Positions 37,943-49,119 are shown, counted from the stretch's first letter. The stretch: 64,000 nucleotides of DNA from Epiperipatus broadwayi (GCA_028023455.1 JAQFVV010006220.1:10805916-10869915); one strand, 5' to 3'. A program made the numbers and translations. Notes: generated by a model not told the origin, from the sequence alone.

Positions 37943-38029
37943 ATTGGCTGTAGAATTCCATTACTCCATTGGTTTGAAAACAGTTCCTACATCTGGGGCA
38001 CTATTATTGCTCTATTAGGTTTTATACAG
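37943..38029 (+). CDS. Tetraspanin exon: last loop cysteine and start of TM4
   Basis: This exon is 87 nt (29 codons), phase 0. The acceptor is aattatttttag and the donor is CAG followed by gtatga. The product starts IGCRIPLLHWFENSS, where the Gly-Cys is the fourth conserved loop cysteine. It carries a possible N-glycosylation sequon Asn-Ser-Ser (residues 92-94 of the fragment) just before the membrane, then enters TM4 (YIWGTIIALLGFIQ). An exon of about 84-87 nt that starts near the last Gly-Cys and carries the first half of TM4 is characteristic of tetraspanin genes. Read-through past the donor would stop after one codon (GTA TGA). Confidence 0.92.
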
Positions 38030-38166
38030 GTATGATTTTGATTTGTGTAAAATTTTATTTTATTTATATACTGCATTATTTTGATTTATTTAAATATACT
38101 ATATATTATCTTTCCTTTTAGTAATTACATCAATATTATTGATAATATTTTTTTAAATCCGAACAG

Positions 38167-38313
38167 TTTCTACCTATGGAGAAAGATTGTTTTAAGGAAA
38201 AAATTAAAAATATATCAGATTACATCGGCAGCAGCATCAATTGCTGTCGAACAAATATAGCCAATCTAACTTTAAAAGAAAAAATAGAAAAATTCAGTTC
38301 AACTCAAGGATAA
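38167..38313 (+). CDS. Possible alternative last exon of the tetraspanin (48 codons)
   Basis: This is an open stretch of 48 codons plus TAA that begins directly after a good acceptor (T run, then ccgaacag), 137 nt downstream of the TM4 exon donor and in the matching phase 0. It starts FLPMEKDCFKEKIK and includes a Cys-Cys pair (SINCCRTN) and possible sequons. AATAAA lies at 38409-38414, about 96 nt after the stop, as expected for a terminal exon. Spliced to the TM4 exon it would cut TM4 to about 16 hydrophobic residues and replace the normal tail with a charged 40-residue one. It could instead be a chance open frame. Evidence is splice-site, phase and poly(A) signal only. Confidence 0.4.
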   Translation, partial: FLPMEKDCFKEKIKNISDYIGSSINCCRTNIANLTLKEKIEKFSSTQG

Positions 38314-38408
38314 TTATAGATTTATAGAAATTAAGTAAATAATATAAGTAAAATTAAGAAAAAGCATTACAAAAACAAATGAGAGAATATGAAAACAAAT
38401 ATTATTAT

Positions 38409-38414
38409 AATAAA
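38409..38414 (+). terminator. AATAAA, candidate proximal poly(A) signal
   Basis: This hexamer lies 96 nt after the stop of the possible alternative last exon. AATAAA is common by chance in this A+T-rich DNA, so its position is the only support. Confidence 0.3.
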
Positions 38415-38599
38415 GTAATAACTATTTTTTCTAATAAAGATGTTACTGTACTTTTTGTCAGTTAGATTGAAATGATTATCGCTGCAAAAAATCTTTATTG
38501 TAAGAATTCATAATAACTGAAAGAATGGAAAAAATTTAAAAATATCCCATAACTGGTTTTTTTTAAAAAGGTGGTGCATTTCTAGTTTTAAAATTTATA

Positions 38600-40190
38600 A
38601 AATCGAATAAAATATTTGTTCTTATCCCTCTGCTCAAAGAAAATTTACTGTGTTATTTTTATTTAAGCTAAAGTTTTACAAACTCTGTCCATTAATGATT
38701 GAATTTTAATAATATTCCCTTTGAAGTGAGGATTTCAAATAAAAGATCCATATTCTGCAATAAGAAAATATTCTGAATAATTTGTATTATATTTAATCGT
38801 TAAACAATTTCCATATCTAAAAATCATCCCTGTAATTTTGAGAGATCTGTCAACTATGGACTTAATCTATTCATAAAAAATCATCTTTTTGAAAAGTGAT
38901 ATATTTAACTTTATAAGCTCCAATAGTAATAATATAATAGAGATACATTGTTCAGTGGTTATTCAAATGAATTGGTGAAACAAAAGATGTCCACATGTAA
39001 AATACTCTTGTCCACAATTCTGCTTATTTGATATTTTGCATAGTAATATCTTTTAACCTCTTTTGCAGCAATTTTCTTTTTAAAAACTTGAACATCTTAT
39101 CTAATTGTAACTTTCCATTATATTTTATTCTCCATCATCTTTTTTAATGGAACCCATCAATGTTACACTTTTTAAGAATATCTTCGACATAATCTTTATA
39201 TTACAAATGGGATTTGTCTCTCCCATGAAAAACACACTCAGGTTTCTTATACAATATTTTTAGAAGGTTTTATATTGCTCATTCATTTTACATGTCTGAT
39301 CCAATTCAAAATATGATTTTACAAAAATTGGATTCTATAGTATCACATACAGCAGATTGAAAAACACTGACTGGTCTTGTGATCATTGCCATCATATTTT
39401 TAAAATTTTTAAACTTGAATTTTTTCCAATCTTTTTATGCTCCATTGGTAGTAAATTTAAGTCTCATTGCCATACAATAAATTAAGTAAAATATCAATTC
39501 TTTAGATTAATTTGTAAAGTTAAGTAATTGTTTCAATATAATGAAATATCCTTTTTGTAATTTATTAAAAGCATCTCATTATCTAAATCCACCTTCTACT
39601 TTGCTGAAGATTTTTCTTTTATCACTGGTTCATAAAGGACTTGACTTTTTTTGAAGATTAATCATTAAACCAATATCTTTATTTGCTGCTTTCAAAATAT
39701 TAAATAAATTCTGTAGGTTTTTTTTGACATGATAAAAATAGCACAATTGTCATCATGCTGTGAGACCAAAATCCAATAAGATGAGGTTTTTATTTTTAAT
39801 TTTAATCAATTCAGATTAATCTTCTACCATCAAATGTATATCATATATTAGTTCATTAAGCTATCTGTAAATAGTTCTAATGAGCATTTTTATAAAAATC
39901 AAAAACAAAATTGAAAATAGTACATGCCCTTATTTAAGACCAGTTTTTATTTCAAATTCTTCAGAATTTTGCCTATAGTATTAACACTTTATCACATACT
40001 ATCATGTAGAAATTGTTTAATATAAATAAACTTTGATGAACAATCAATTAATTTCAAAGAGATCCATAAATCCGTTTGATTAATTGAATCAAATGTCTTT
40101 ATTAAATTAACAAAAGCAATATATAAATTATCTCTTATTCCTAATGTTAGTCTTTTATTTGCCTTGCATTAAAAATCACATTTATAGTGC
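38600..40190 (-). pseudogene. Non-LTR retrotransposon reverse transcriptase remnant
   Basis: Reading the minus strand from about 40190 gives YIAFVNLIKTFDSINQTDLW (the block-A 'xFVDLxKAFDxV' motif of non-LTR reverse transcriptases), then SSKFIYIKQFLHDSM. Further on come NKGMYYFQFCF (from the 'VKQGCVLAP' region) and LQNLFNILKAANKDIGLMIN ('INxKKTE' region). Past 39.45 kb come IKRLEKI and about 70 residues matching the 'AQLRWxGHVxRM...YGEL' tail. There are many stops and shifts, so it is an old dead copy. It sits in the same intron as the alternative exon, in antisense to the gene. Confidence 0.7.
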
Positions 40191-40261
40191 TTCTTGATTA
40201 ATAAAATAATACTAAATTTCTAATCATCATTCATACATGGCTTATATTATGAAATATTATT

Positions 40262-40325
40262 TTATTTATTATTATTAGTATAGCGTTAAGTAGTATGTAA
40301 TATATATATATATATATATATATAT
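40262..40325 (+). repeat. Repeat tail shared with the Penelope-like element at 55 kb, then (TA)n
   Basis: The block 'tttatttattattattagtatagcgtta' at 40261-40288 is also at 55243-55272 (with small changes), there just after a Penelope-like 3' region. A TA run follows. It probably marks the end of another truncated copy. Confidence 0.45.
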
Positions 40326-40329
40326 TGAA

Positions 40330-42050
40330 GCAGTCGGATCTAAGTTTGATCCTAGCTTCATGATATCTCGCATGTAGCCCACTTCAAATCCTAGTACTAA
40401 CCATGATTTTCTGAATGCAATGGGGCTTTATACATTCAATACATGCTAGTTTCATTAAAAAATAATATTATACAAAAATATGTTAAAACCAACTAGTTTA
40501 ATATTTAAACTAGTCAATATCATTAATAAATTCATGATAAAGTTATTCATGAATTTATATATATTATAACTATATGGATTGTGCGTATATATTTATAAAT
40601 ATTTAAATATATATATTCGTTATAAAGTTTCATTGCATCGGAATGTTTTATTTTACTTTTAATCAGTTTGTTTAAATTTCAGTGATTAAAAGCTACATTC
40701 TTTCGATAAGCTTTTAGATTGTCCTTTCCCAAAAACAATGGGGAATTTTTATTAGTTAGCAAAAAGATAATAATTTAAAATGTAAGGACGGTTCTTAATT
40801 AAAAACGTTTTTCTGATTTATAAATTCATTTTCTGATTAGAAAATGAATTCAAAGTTAATGAGATTGAAAGTCGTATTGAGGGAATGCATCTAAAATAAA
40901 TGAGTAAAAATTTGTAACTTTGTTAAGGTAAGAAGCTTTAGCCTGAAGGCATCTAGAGTTGGAATAGGTGGGAAACCAGAGGACAGTATAAATAGCCTGA
41001 AAATGTTTGGAGAGGGAGAAGCCATATTTGTTTGAAAGAAGTGCTACTAAAGTCTATGTGCATCTTAAATTATGACTTTATATAGTGTCTCCATCATGGT
41101 GAGGGGCTAACTTTGGGAATCTGACCACTGGACCTGAAGTACCCAGAAGATCTTTAATGTAGCTGCTGAACTAAACTTTTTCCACACCAATCGTGCTGCC
41201 AAAAAAGTCAAGCAAAATGATATTCAAATAAGTGAAAATGTGCGCCTATGTTTCAACCAACTCGAACTCTGCCGTGTAAACAAAGGAACCAACCATGGGA
41301 GGAATGGTAACATATCTCTTTAATGAACTGTTACTTTCTGGCCAGTTTTCGAACTTTAATTTACACTACCTTTAAATTAAGTACTGTTAAAAGCACTTCT
41401 CATTTCTTAATGTATTAATCTGTATAAATAATTCTCATTTTTTTATCTCTAGTTTTTAAATTTAATATCTGTTAACTGTCCTTTCTTATGATGGTGGTTC
41501 ATTTCATTAACTGTATTATATATATTTATTGAATAATTATTAATGTCATTTATTTTTATTATATGTCAATAAAACTTCAACTCGATAATTTTCTCATTCC
41601 TTAAAAATCCCTCCTGAAAATAATATAATATTGAGTTATAGTAATTCTTGCCCACTAGAACTAATTTAATACAGTTCTATTAATTATCGAGTTGAAGGAT
41701 TTATTAAATGTTGCTATTTTACTGATGGCTGATATTGACTATTAGCCATTTCTAATCTATGCCCCCTACTACTTTCTTGAATTTTACCAGTATTTATTCA
41801 GTCATATTAATAATGTTAAAATGTTTTGCAAAAAGGTCGATAAAGGAATTTAATGTGAATATATTCTAAGTTAAATTGTATACTTTATATTAGTATTCAG
41901 GTAGGGCATGATACTTAGTGTATAATTCATAAAATTTTATAATTATGTTAAGTACTTTTTAGTTAAAGCTCGTTTGACTTTAATTCAATGATCAGAGTCA
42001 TCACGTAGAGCATTCTTTATATAAAATGGGTTTTATTAATTAAACTCAAT
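40330..42050 (+). other. Intron tract with unclassified, less A+T-rich block
   Basis: 40930-41350 has higher G+C and word complexity than its surroundings ('ccatcatggtgaggggctaac', 'ctcgaactctgccgtg') but no frame stays open. A 16-bp inverted pair, CTTCAACTCGATAATT near 41575 and its complement near 41682, bounds 120 bp and may be a tiny foldback. Confidence 0.4.
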
Positions 42051-42060
42051 GATTATCAAG

Positions 42061-42330
42061 TCATTATTTTCAAACATTGCTGATGCGAGCCACCTCGTGC
42101 TTTGTAGGCTTGTCCTCAGTGATATTATTATTATTACTTTAATTCCATAGGAAGAAAGAGCACTTCCTCACTTGCTCATTTATATTGGAACCCCAAAGTT
42201 CATGGGTATGATCCGGCCTGGCTTTCCCCTGTGTTCCACAGATTGTTCATGGGGCATAAAAGACTTGTAAAACACAAGCTGCCCTTCTATTCTCTCAAAT
42301 CACCGACAAGCCATTATCTTTCATATTCAT
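42061..42330 (+). other. Unclassified less A+T-rich block
   Basis: Contains 'gcgagccacctcgtgctttg' and 'gatccggcctggctttcccc', clearly unlike the background, with no open frame. Likely an eroded repeat; unidentified. Confidence 0.35.
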
Positions 42331-42869
42331 TTTTATAGCTCATAAGATGTCAGCACCATTATTTCTCAGTTAAAATAAAACCCTGCTCTCATGCTCATAA
42401 ATCATGATGAATGATTTTATTAAAGTTGAACAAATTCATATTCATTTATAATTAAGTAAGTTTTCTATTAAATATTAAAGTTATGCCTTAAACACATATC
42501 TTGCTCTTTGTGAATTGATTTACAAATGTGAAAATGAATCTCACATTCTTTGTTTTAGAATTAGAATAATAATTTCTGTCAAAGCTGAATACCTTTAGCT
42601 ACCTTTATTTTCTTGTCAGGGTGTAAACATATATAATCCTCCTAGAATATTGTGTAATAGTTATTGGCATATAATAATGACTGCCATTCTTATTGTAAAT
42701 TATAAATTCTGTTTAAAGACCAGAGGTAATCTATATAATCTTAATCATTAAAGTTGAACACAATTATTATTATTATTAAACATTTTATTAACACATTTGG
42801 TTTTTAACTTTCTTTATCATTCAATAATCATTTTAATATTAATGCTCACTGTCTGTATTGGCAACTCTA

Positions 42870-43080
42870 ACATACTTGGCACATAGTCATGTAATATTCT
42901 TAGTCATTTTATTATATATTATTAGAGTCAGATTAGGGTCTCAAATCATCATCATCCTTTGAGCTAGTTACTTGGCACATAGTCATGTACTGTTGACATA
43001 TGTCATACATTGATTTGATCTGAGCTCGTGAGTTGGGTTTGAATTCAGTTTGGTTTGACTGAGTTTGAATCTGACTTTGA
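42870..43080 (+). repeat. SINE-like fragment with short direct repeat
   Basis: 'acttggcacatagtcatgta' occurs near 42877 and again near 42970. After the second copy there is a box B-like GGGTTTGAATTCAG (about 43035). Confidence 0.35.
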
Positions 43081-43967
43081 GTTTAGGTTGTTATTGTGGA
43101 TGGGTCTTTCGACTGGTACAATATATATATATATGTAATAAAATATGTAACCTTTTACTGACTTTCAGTTTTAATCTAGAAATTATTTTTATAACTATAC
43201 CAACACTAACCTCAGAAGTTTCACAATCTCTCAGATACAATTTACTATCAAATACCATGCATTCAATAAAACAAGTGCAATAACCAAACTTACAGATTAA
43301 ATGTTATGATTTTAATATTAATCACCATATAAATACATAGCTAGTTATAATCTTAAATATATGCATGTATTATATACATATATGATGATATTTAAAAATA
43401 AAGTTTCCCTGTATCTCTCTGATAAACTGTGACTTCCAGAGGTTAGACTAAGAGTACACCAATTTTTCAGATTTCTTTTAATATATTTTATTTTTTTCCA
43501 TATCTGAATTTAGACATGAAAACAAGTTATACAATTTAATTCATTAATAATATATCAGTAAACTATTAATATAAAATTAGTCAATAACAGATGTATACTT
43601 ATAAATGGTATAATTATAGCACTTTACAAAATGTAACTACTGCATTTAAATAATGATACTATTCCTCATTATATTAAATAAATTATTCTGAATGTTTAGA
43701 CCAATAAATTATCACACTTTACAGTTTTCTTTTTCTTATTTTTTTAAAAAATGAAAAACAATTATCAATAATGCATATTGAAAATTTAAAAGGTTTTTAA
43801 AAATAACAATTAATAAATTAAATTTTTATTTAAATTAATTATTAAATTAATCATAAAATTAACACATATATGTTATTTTTATGAATGTATTAAACATATA
43901 CAAATTGAAAAACATTAAAATTATTACAAAATTAAAATATTTATTTAAATATTTATAATTGTAGGTA

Positions 43968-44170
43968 TTTGAACACAGACTTTTGAGTTTCCTTCAGCTA
44001 TCCACTCTCTCATACAATCAATACACATGACCACACATATGTAAAAAAAATAAATGATCTCCAATATACATATTTTGTGCTGAACCAGCACTCATCAGTT
44101 AGTCCATATCATCATCTCCTATAGATATATACAATCAGTGTTCAGTTTGTATTAAGATAGAAAGCACTTA
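43968..44170 (-). mobile_element. Family A unit, minus orientation
   Basis: This is the reverse complement of the 19.3-19.9 kb units: box B-like region at the left ('ggtatttgaacacagac'), then 'cacatgaccacacatatg', the hammerhead at 44056-44110, and 'gttcagtttgtattaagatagaaa'. It is followed head-to-head by a plus-oriented copy that begins near 44170 and is split by the hAT element. Confidence 0.65.
44056..44110 (-). ncRNA. Type I hammerhead ribozyme, family A (one core change)
   Basis: Minus-strand reading: inner stem I CTAA pairs with TTGG. CTGATGA is intact, stem II is GTGCT / loop GGTTC / AGCAC, then AAAA where GAAA is expected. Stem III is TA / loop TG / TA, then UA as cleavage site. Only G12 of the core is changed (G to A), which should abolish activity. 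Confidence 0.68.
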
Positions 44171-44203
44171 TTATATATATGTGTAAGAGATGATAGTCTA
44201 GAC
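44170..44203 (+). mobile_element. Family A unit, plus orientation, 5' piece before the hAT insertion
   Basis: 'gtgtaagagatgatagtctagac' matches the sequence before the hammerhead in other family A copies. The last 8 bp (GTCTAGAC) are the hAT target duplication; the unit continues at 48021. Confidence 0.6.
44196..44203. repeat. hAT target-site duplication, left (GTCTAGAC)
   Basis: Perfect 8-bp match to 48021-48028. Confidence 0.92.
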
Positions 44204-45236
44204 CAGTGGTCTTCAATCTTTTCACACCTGCGGACCACCAAAAATAAGGATAAGATTTCACGGACTGGTAGACTACAGATAAATTTTCTTAAAGATTTAA
44301 ACTGCTTAGCCTTAGATGAGCATAATTGTTATAACTGACCAAAACAATACATTAGTTACTGTGTATTGTAATGGTGTTGCTTATCTTCCCTTGCTGAACA
44401 CTCTCGAGTACAGAAAACAGTACAATAACAATCATTCTCATTAATGTGCCTGCATTGCTATGTTTATTGTTTATTGTTTCATCATTAAAACATGCAAGAA
44501 AAATGTTATTCACCTGAATGTTGGGAAATATCTGTATTTAATGTTAAATATACAAGATAAAGTTATATATATATATATATATGGAGTTTGTATAATAAAA
44601 AACATTTTTTTAATATAAATTTTGAATTTTTTTCGAAAAATAATAAAATATTTGATTCATAAACATCAGTGATAACTAGAAAAACAAATTAATTTATGTA
44701 TGATTGATTAGTTTTTGTTTTCGTTCTGTTTCTTTTTTTTAATTAGGTAAAAATAAGATTAAAATAACACCAGATTGCATTAGTTGTTTACTCTTGAAAT
44801 CACCTGAGGACCACACCTGTAAAGCCACAGAAAATTGAGCTGAAAAGTTATTTTGGTAGAGTCACATAGAAATAAAACAATCATTATAAAGATGTCATTT
44901 TGCTAAAAAAAAAAAAAAAAAAGATAATAGATTTATGTTCTCGCTGAAATGAAATTATCATCAATGATCTGTAGAATTAAAATATTTTCAGGTAGTCAAC
45001 GACATTTTATAGTTAAAGATTAAAATTATGATTCCTTAAGATCTGATGATTATAATAATTACTAGAAATTATAAAGAAAGTGTTGAAATGAACAGTCAAA
45101 TATATATGTAAATCAAATGGATAGCCAGCATATGAGTGATTACAATTTATGTGGTTGATGAGTTCAACTACATATTGAGTGACTCCTTCCATTCAGATGG
45201 GTGGTTGTGTTCTCATCACTATATATATATATTTAT

Positions 45237-45420
45237 ATGTCATATTATTATTACTATTTGCGGGATATTCCGTGTAGTGAAAAAGCTAAATGCTGACATT
45301 TCAGTACAATATCAAGGACCTTCCTCAGAGCATCCTCTTTCTTGATATTGTACTGAAACCAAAGCATTTAGCTTTTTCACTACACGGAATATCCCGCAAA
45401 TAGTAATAATAATATGACAT
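45237..45420. repeat. 80-bp foldback palindrome with hammerhead-like motifs (family C)
   Basis: Arms 45237-45316 and 45341-45420 are exact complements except for four adjacent bases, around a 24-nt spacer. Minus-strand reading of the left arm: ATGCT (stem I), CTGAGGA (fits CUGANGA), stem II/loop, then GAAA, TG, TC and AGCAT closing stem I with 5 perfect pairs. This is the minimal GAAA-NN-UC form of Penelope-type hammerheads. The four mismatches fall exactly at the TGTC/CCAA position, so only the left arm retains a cleavage triplet. Confidence 0.72.
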
Positions 45421-45655
45421 CTTTTATCCGTGAAAATATTAGAATTAATATATATATATATATATAATTCATTTGAATTCGGATTAAAAAAAGAAACAAT
45501 CAGCTTTTAAGGCTTAAAAATATAGTAATTAGGGCAAAAATTTTCTCATATTAAACTGCATTTAAAAAATTCTACAGCTTTTTCTAACATAGAAATAAAA
45601 ACTATTGTAATATTTTATTTACAAAAAAATCTAAATTCTAAATTTTTTTACCTAC

Positions 45656-47472
45656 CTAATGTGACATCTGCTGTTATTTCTTTGCTACTAAATTTGATAT
45701 GGGAGGCTGTAGCGTTGTTTCGGAAAGACGAAGTGCTGCTTTAACATCCATTCTATTTCTTTGTTTATTTTTGATTATAGACATTGCTGAAAATGTTTTC
45801 TCGCATAAATACGAGGTTTAAAAAAATCACTAATAATTTGATAGCTTTGTAACTAAAAGTTGGATATTCTTTTTCAAGTGATAGCCAAAATTGAGATAAC
45901 GATTGCATTTTATGTCTGGACACCAGAGTAAGATCAGATGACAATTCAATCAGATTTTCTTTTTCATGAGATTCAAGTGCACAAGAGTTTTATGAGGATC
46001 CTCATTTTCAGGAAAATAATTATCAAAGTTTTCAGCTAACGCTCTTAAATGCTGACTAATTATGTTGAATATGACTTTCTGGTTGACATTAGCAGCAGTC
46101 AAAAATTCTCCTAAAAGTGGAAACATATCTATATCTTTTTGTTGTACGTGACTATCCCAAAATGACAGTTTTTTTTAAATGTGTCCATTTTATTTCTCAA
46201 TATAAAAATATTTGTACAAGGTCCTTGGAGAGAAAGATTAAGTCTGTTAAGAAGGTCAAATATATTGGCTAAGTATGCAAGTTTAGCCATCCATTCATCA
46301 TTCAACAAAAGTTCTACTAGGTCTGATTTTCGCTCTAGTAAAAACTTTTTTACTTCTTCTCTAAGTTCAAAAAGACATGCTAGAACTCTTCCTCTTGATA
46401 ACCATCTCACTTCTGCATGTAGAAGAAGATGTTGGTGGTGTGATTCCATGCTCTCACACAATATTGTGAATAATCTGGAATTCTTTGCTCGACTGTGAAT
46501 TTCATTAATAATTTTAACAGCATCATTCATTACAATATTTAGTTCAGTAGAAAGCTTCTTTGCAGCTAGTTGTTCTCAGTGGATTATGCAGTGAGTGAAC
46601 AAAATGTTCGGGTGTGCAACTTTATTTATTTTTATAACTACTCCTGAGTGACATCCAGTCATGCTAGCAGCACCATCCATACATACTCCTACACATTTAC
46701 TCCAGTCCAAATCTTGTGCTTGAAAATATTCGTCAAGAACATTAAATATCTCTGAACCAGTAGTCCATGCAGGTATATCAAGGCAACAAAGAAGTTCTTC
46801 CCTTAAGTCTTTATCTTCATTATATCTCATGAAGCAGAGTAGAATAGCGTGATTACTCACATCAGTTGATTCATCAAGCTGAATCGCAAAACATTTTGAT
46901 TTTTTAATGCCCTCTATAACTTGTTCTTCAATATCTGTGGCCATATCAACAATTCTCCTCCTAATAGTAGTATCTGAAAGTAATACAGGATTTAGTTTTT
47001 TAGCAGCTTGGGGGCCCAAAATTTCTTGTACAACATCCAAGATGCAAGGCTTTACTAATTGCTCTCCAATCATAAATGGTTTTTTTGTTTTAGCTATTCG
47101 AAGAGCAACTAAATAAGATGCTTGAAGCAGTGATTTGTCACTAGTCATCATCGTACTCATTTGATTTTTCTGAATTTTCATTTGATCATGTAATCTTTCA
47201 AAAAAGTCTAATGGCTTATGCATAAGTTCTCCATGCTTATGATGTGCAAGTTTGGAAGGTTTCATAGCTTCATTTGACAAAATTTTGAAACATACTACAC
47301 ACAAAGGCCATGGTGATAGTTCACTATCAGGAGCAACTATGAAACCAAGTTTTAAATACTCCTTATTGTAATTTCTAATAAAATGACCTTTTTTTCCCCC
47401 TGCACATTCTGAAGTATCGGCATATCTCTTTTTTCTCGTTTCTTCAAGAGTTGAAACACTAGTACTTGGCAT
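45656..47472 (-). pseudogene. hAT transposase with BED-like zinc finger (ZBED5/SCAND3-like), broken
   Basis: An open frame of 298 codons (47472 down to 46579) starts MPSTSVSTLEETRKKRYADT. A zinc-finger region has Cys58-x2-Cys61 and His77/His78. The first catalytic block is LDESTDVSNHA and the second is CMDGAASMTGCHSG, both typical of RNase H-fold hAT transposases. A TGA at 46576-46578 interrupts HCIIH/EQLAAKK; the same frame then runs on to 46129. After 46190, frame changes are needed to follow MFPLLGEFL, SQFWLSLEKEYP and the dimerisation block with RNRMDVKAALRLSE, ending VAKK, a stop, QQMSH. Homologous N-terminal codons continue to about 47570. It needs several repairs, so the copy cannot make transposase, though the element's ends look mobilisable in trans. 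Confidence 0.88.
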
Positions 47473-48020
47473 ACTTTCAGTATCAGCATCTCTTTTTACT
47501 GGAATATTATCCTTGTCTCTTCTTAAAAAAGCCTAAAGGTTTTGTTGTTTGACTTTTTTTGTCTCCATTTTGTGAAATTTACAATTCGAAAAGAAATGTC
47601 ACACACAAAATAAAAAGATAATACAAATGCAATAAAATTTTTTGCTATATGTGAACAATAAATGAGCTGACACAATACAGAAATGCCTACTAGGTATAGG
47701 AAATGACATGTAAGGTAAGGAGTGGTGCAATTCTCATGAGATTCATGCTTTATCTTTTAAAGATTGCATTTTCAGATAAATTCATTTGATTATTATTTAA
47801 TAATTATAGCATTATCTAATAATTTAAATAAAATTTTGATTTATAATTAATTTTATTTAAGCAATTGCGATGAAAAAATAAATAAAAATTGTTTATATTA
47901 ATTAAAAGTTTAAAATCTTATTATTTTGTTATTATAAACTTTCTTGGCAATCTCTGTGGCCCGGCAGAAAACATTCCATGGCCCGGTGCCGGTCCGTGGC
48001 CCGGTGGTTGAAGACCACTG

Positions 48021-48165
48021 GTCTAGACCAACTGAAGAGTGCTGGTTTAGCATGAAATATGTATATTGGAGATCATTGATCTTTTTCACATGCACGTGGT
48101 CATGTGTATCAGTTATATAAGATAGATTGAGTGACTGAAGGGAGTTTGAAAGTCTGTATCTGACT
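48021..48165 (+). mobile_element. Family A unit, plus orientation, 3' piece after the hAT insertion
   Basis: Continues the unit broken at 44203: right target duplication, hammerhead 3' part, 'cattgatctttttcacatg', 'tggtcatgtgtatcagttatataagat' with a box A-like stretch, then 'gggagtttgaaagtctgt', where it diverges before box B. Confidence 0.65.
48029..48074 (+). ncRNA. Type I hammerhead ribozyme, family A, split in stem I by the hAT element
   Basis: CAA then CTGAAGA (fits CUGANGA, since position 7 is free), stem II GTGCT / GGTTT / AGCAT, GAAA, stem III TA / TG / TA, UA, then TTGGAGA. Stem I closes through CCAA-TTGG and TCT-AGA, but the bases TCTAGAC also occur at the left side of the hAT. 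Because the right-hand target duplication restores GTCTAGAC, the complete ribozyme is still contiguous at 48021-48074, with outer flank supplied by the transposon. Confidence 0.72.
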
Positions 48166-48854
48166 AATAAAGAGATGTTGCAAAGATACTTTGCAAAAAC
48201 TACCTGGATAATCTAGTCAAAATATCAGTATATTGTCGATATTAAAAAAAAACCAAATGTTTAGATTAGCAAATCATATATATATTGAAACAGATATTCT
48301 GTTCCTCATATAAATATTCAAAAGACCCCCCCCCCCCATTTAAAAAAACGTCTAGCATGATTCAGTCTAATTGGGAACGCAATAAATTTTGATTTGTTTA
48401 AAAAAAATCATATTTTTAATTTTGTGATTGATGAATTTGAATAAAATATTATATCATCTTATTTTTTTTTATCTGTCTCAATAAAAAAAAAGAAATTAAT
48501 TATCCAATCATTAAAAAGAAAAAAAGAAAGATACTTGAGTTAAACTGAGGCATTATTCAAATTAGGCACGTTGTCAGAAGAAAAAGAATTTTTGTCTTAC
48601 ACAGAGAAGCAGAACATATTGAATTTTTTTTTTTTTTAAAAAAGAAAGTGTATTACTTAATTCTTTTGACAAATTAAAATATAGCTTTAACTAAATGTGA
48701 AAATGGAAAAAGAAAACTTTGCTAGAGGAATTATAATGTCAATGGGGTAATTTAGCGGCTTCATTCTCTCCACGCTGTGCCATGACTTTCTATAAATGAA
48801 ATAACCTGCCTTCTTTTGAATAAACTAGACTGCAAAACTGGAAGGTAATTATGT

Positions 48855-49080
48855 TATAAAATATTAAAACATCTTTATCATACGTTATAAAGTGAAGTTA
48901 TGAAATAATTACATAGAATTTGTTTTTGTAAAATATTAAAACATGTTTATCATACATTATAAAGTGAAGTTATGAAATAATTACATAGAATTTGTTTTGT
49001 AAATATTAGGACATGTTTATCATACGTTATAAAGTGAAGTTATGAAATAGCTACACGCAAATTTATTTATAAAATTATTT
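48855..49080. repeat. Minisatellite, about 71-bp unit, three copies
   Basis: 'aaaatattaaaacat.tttatcata' to 'gaaataattacatagaatttgtttt' is repeated at about 48855, 48927 and 48997, with a decayed fourth copy near 49068. Confidence 0.85.
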
Positions 49081-49119
49081 GGACGTATTTACTATATAAA
49101 TTAGAAATGCTTTAATTAC

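Larger units (their letters stand above)
44204..48020 (-). mobile_element. hAT DNA transposon, complete ends, 3.8 kb (ZBED5/Buster-like)
   Basis: Ends are exact 13-bp inverted repeats, CAGTGGTCTTCAA at 44204-44216 and its complement at 48008-48020, flanked by a perfect 8-bp duplication GTCTAGAC. The right subterminal region (47950-48010) is strikingly G+C-rich ('ccggtgccggtccgtggcccgg'), as in many hAT families. The single gene, on the minus strand, is a broken BED-finger/hAT transposase (45656-47472). The element inserted into a family A unit, splitting its hammerhead stem I. A hammerhead-bearing palindrome (45237-45420) then inserted into the element. So three layers can be ordered in time. 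Confidence 0.92.

Noticed and set aside
46181-47116. Plus-strand open frames opposite the hAT transposase
   Set aside because: Shadows of the transposase coding strand.
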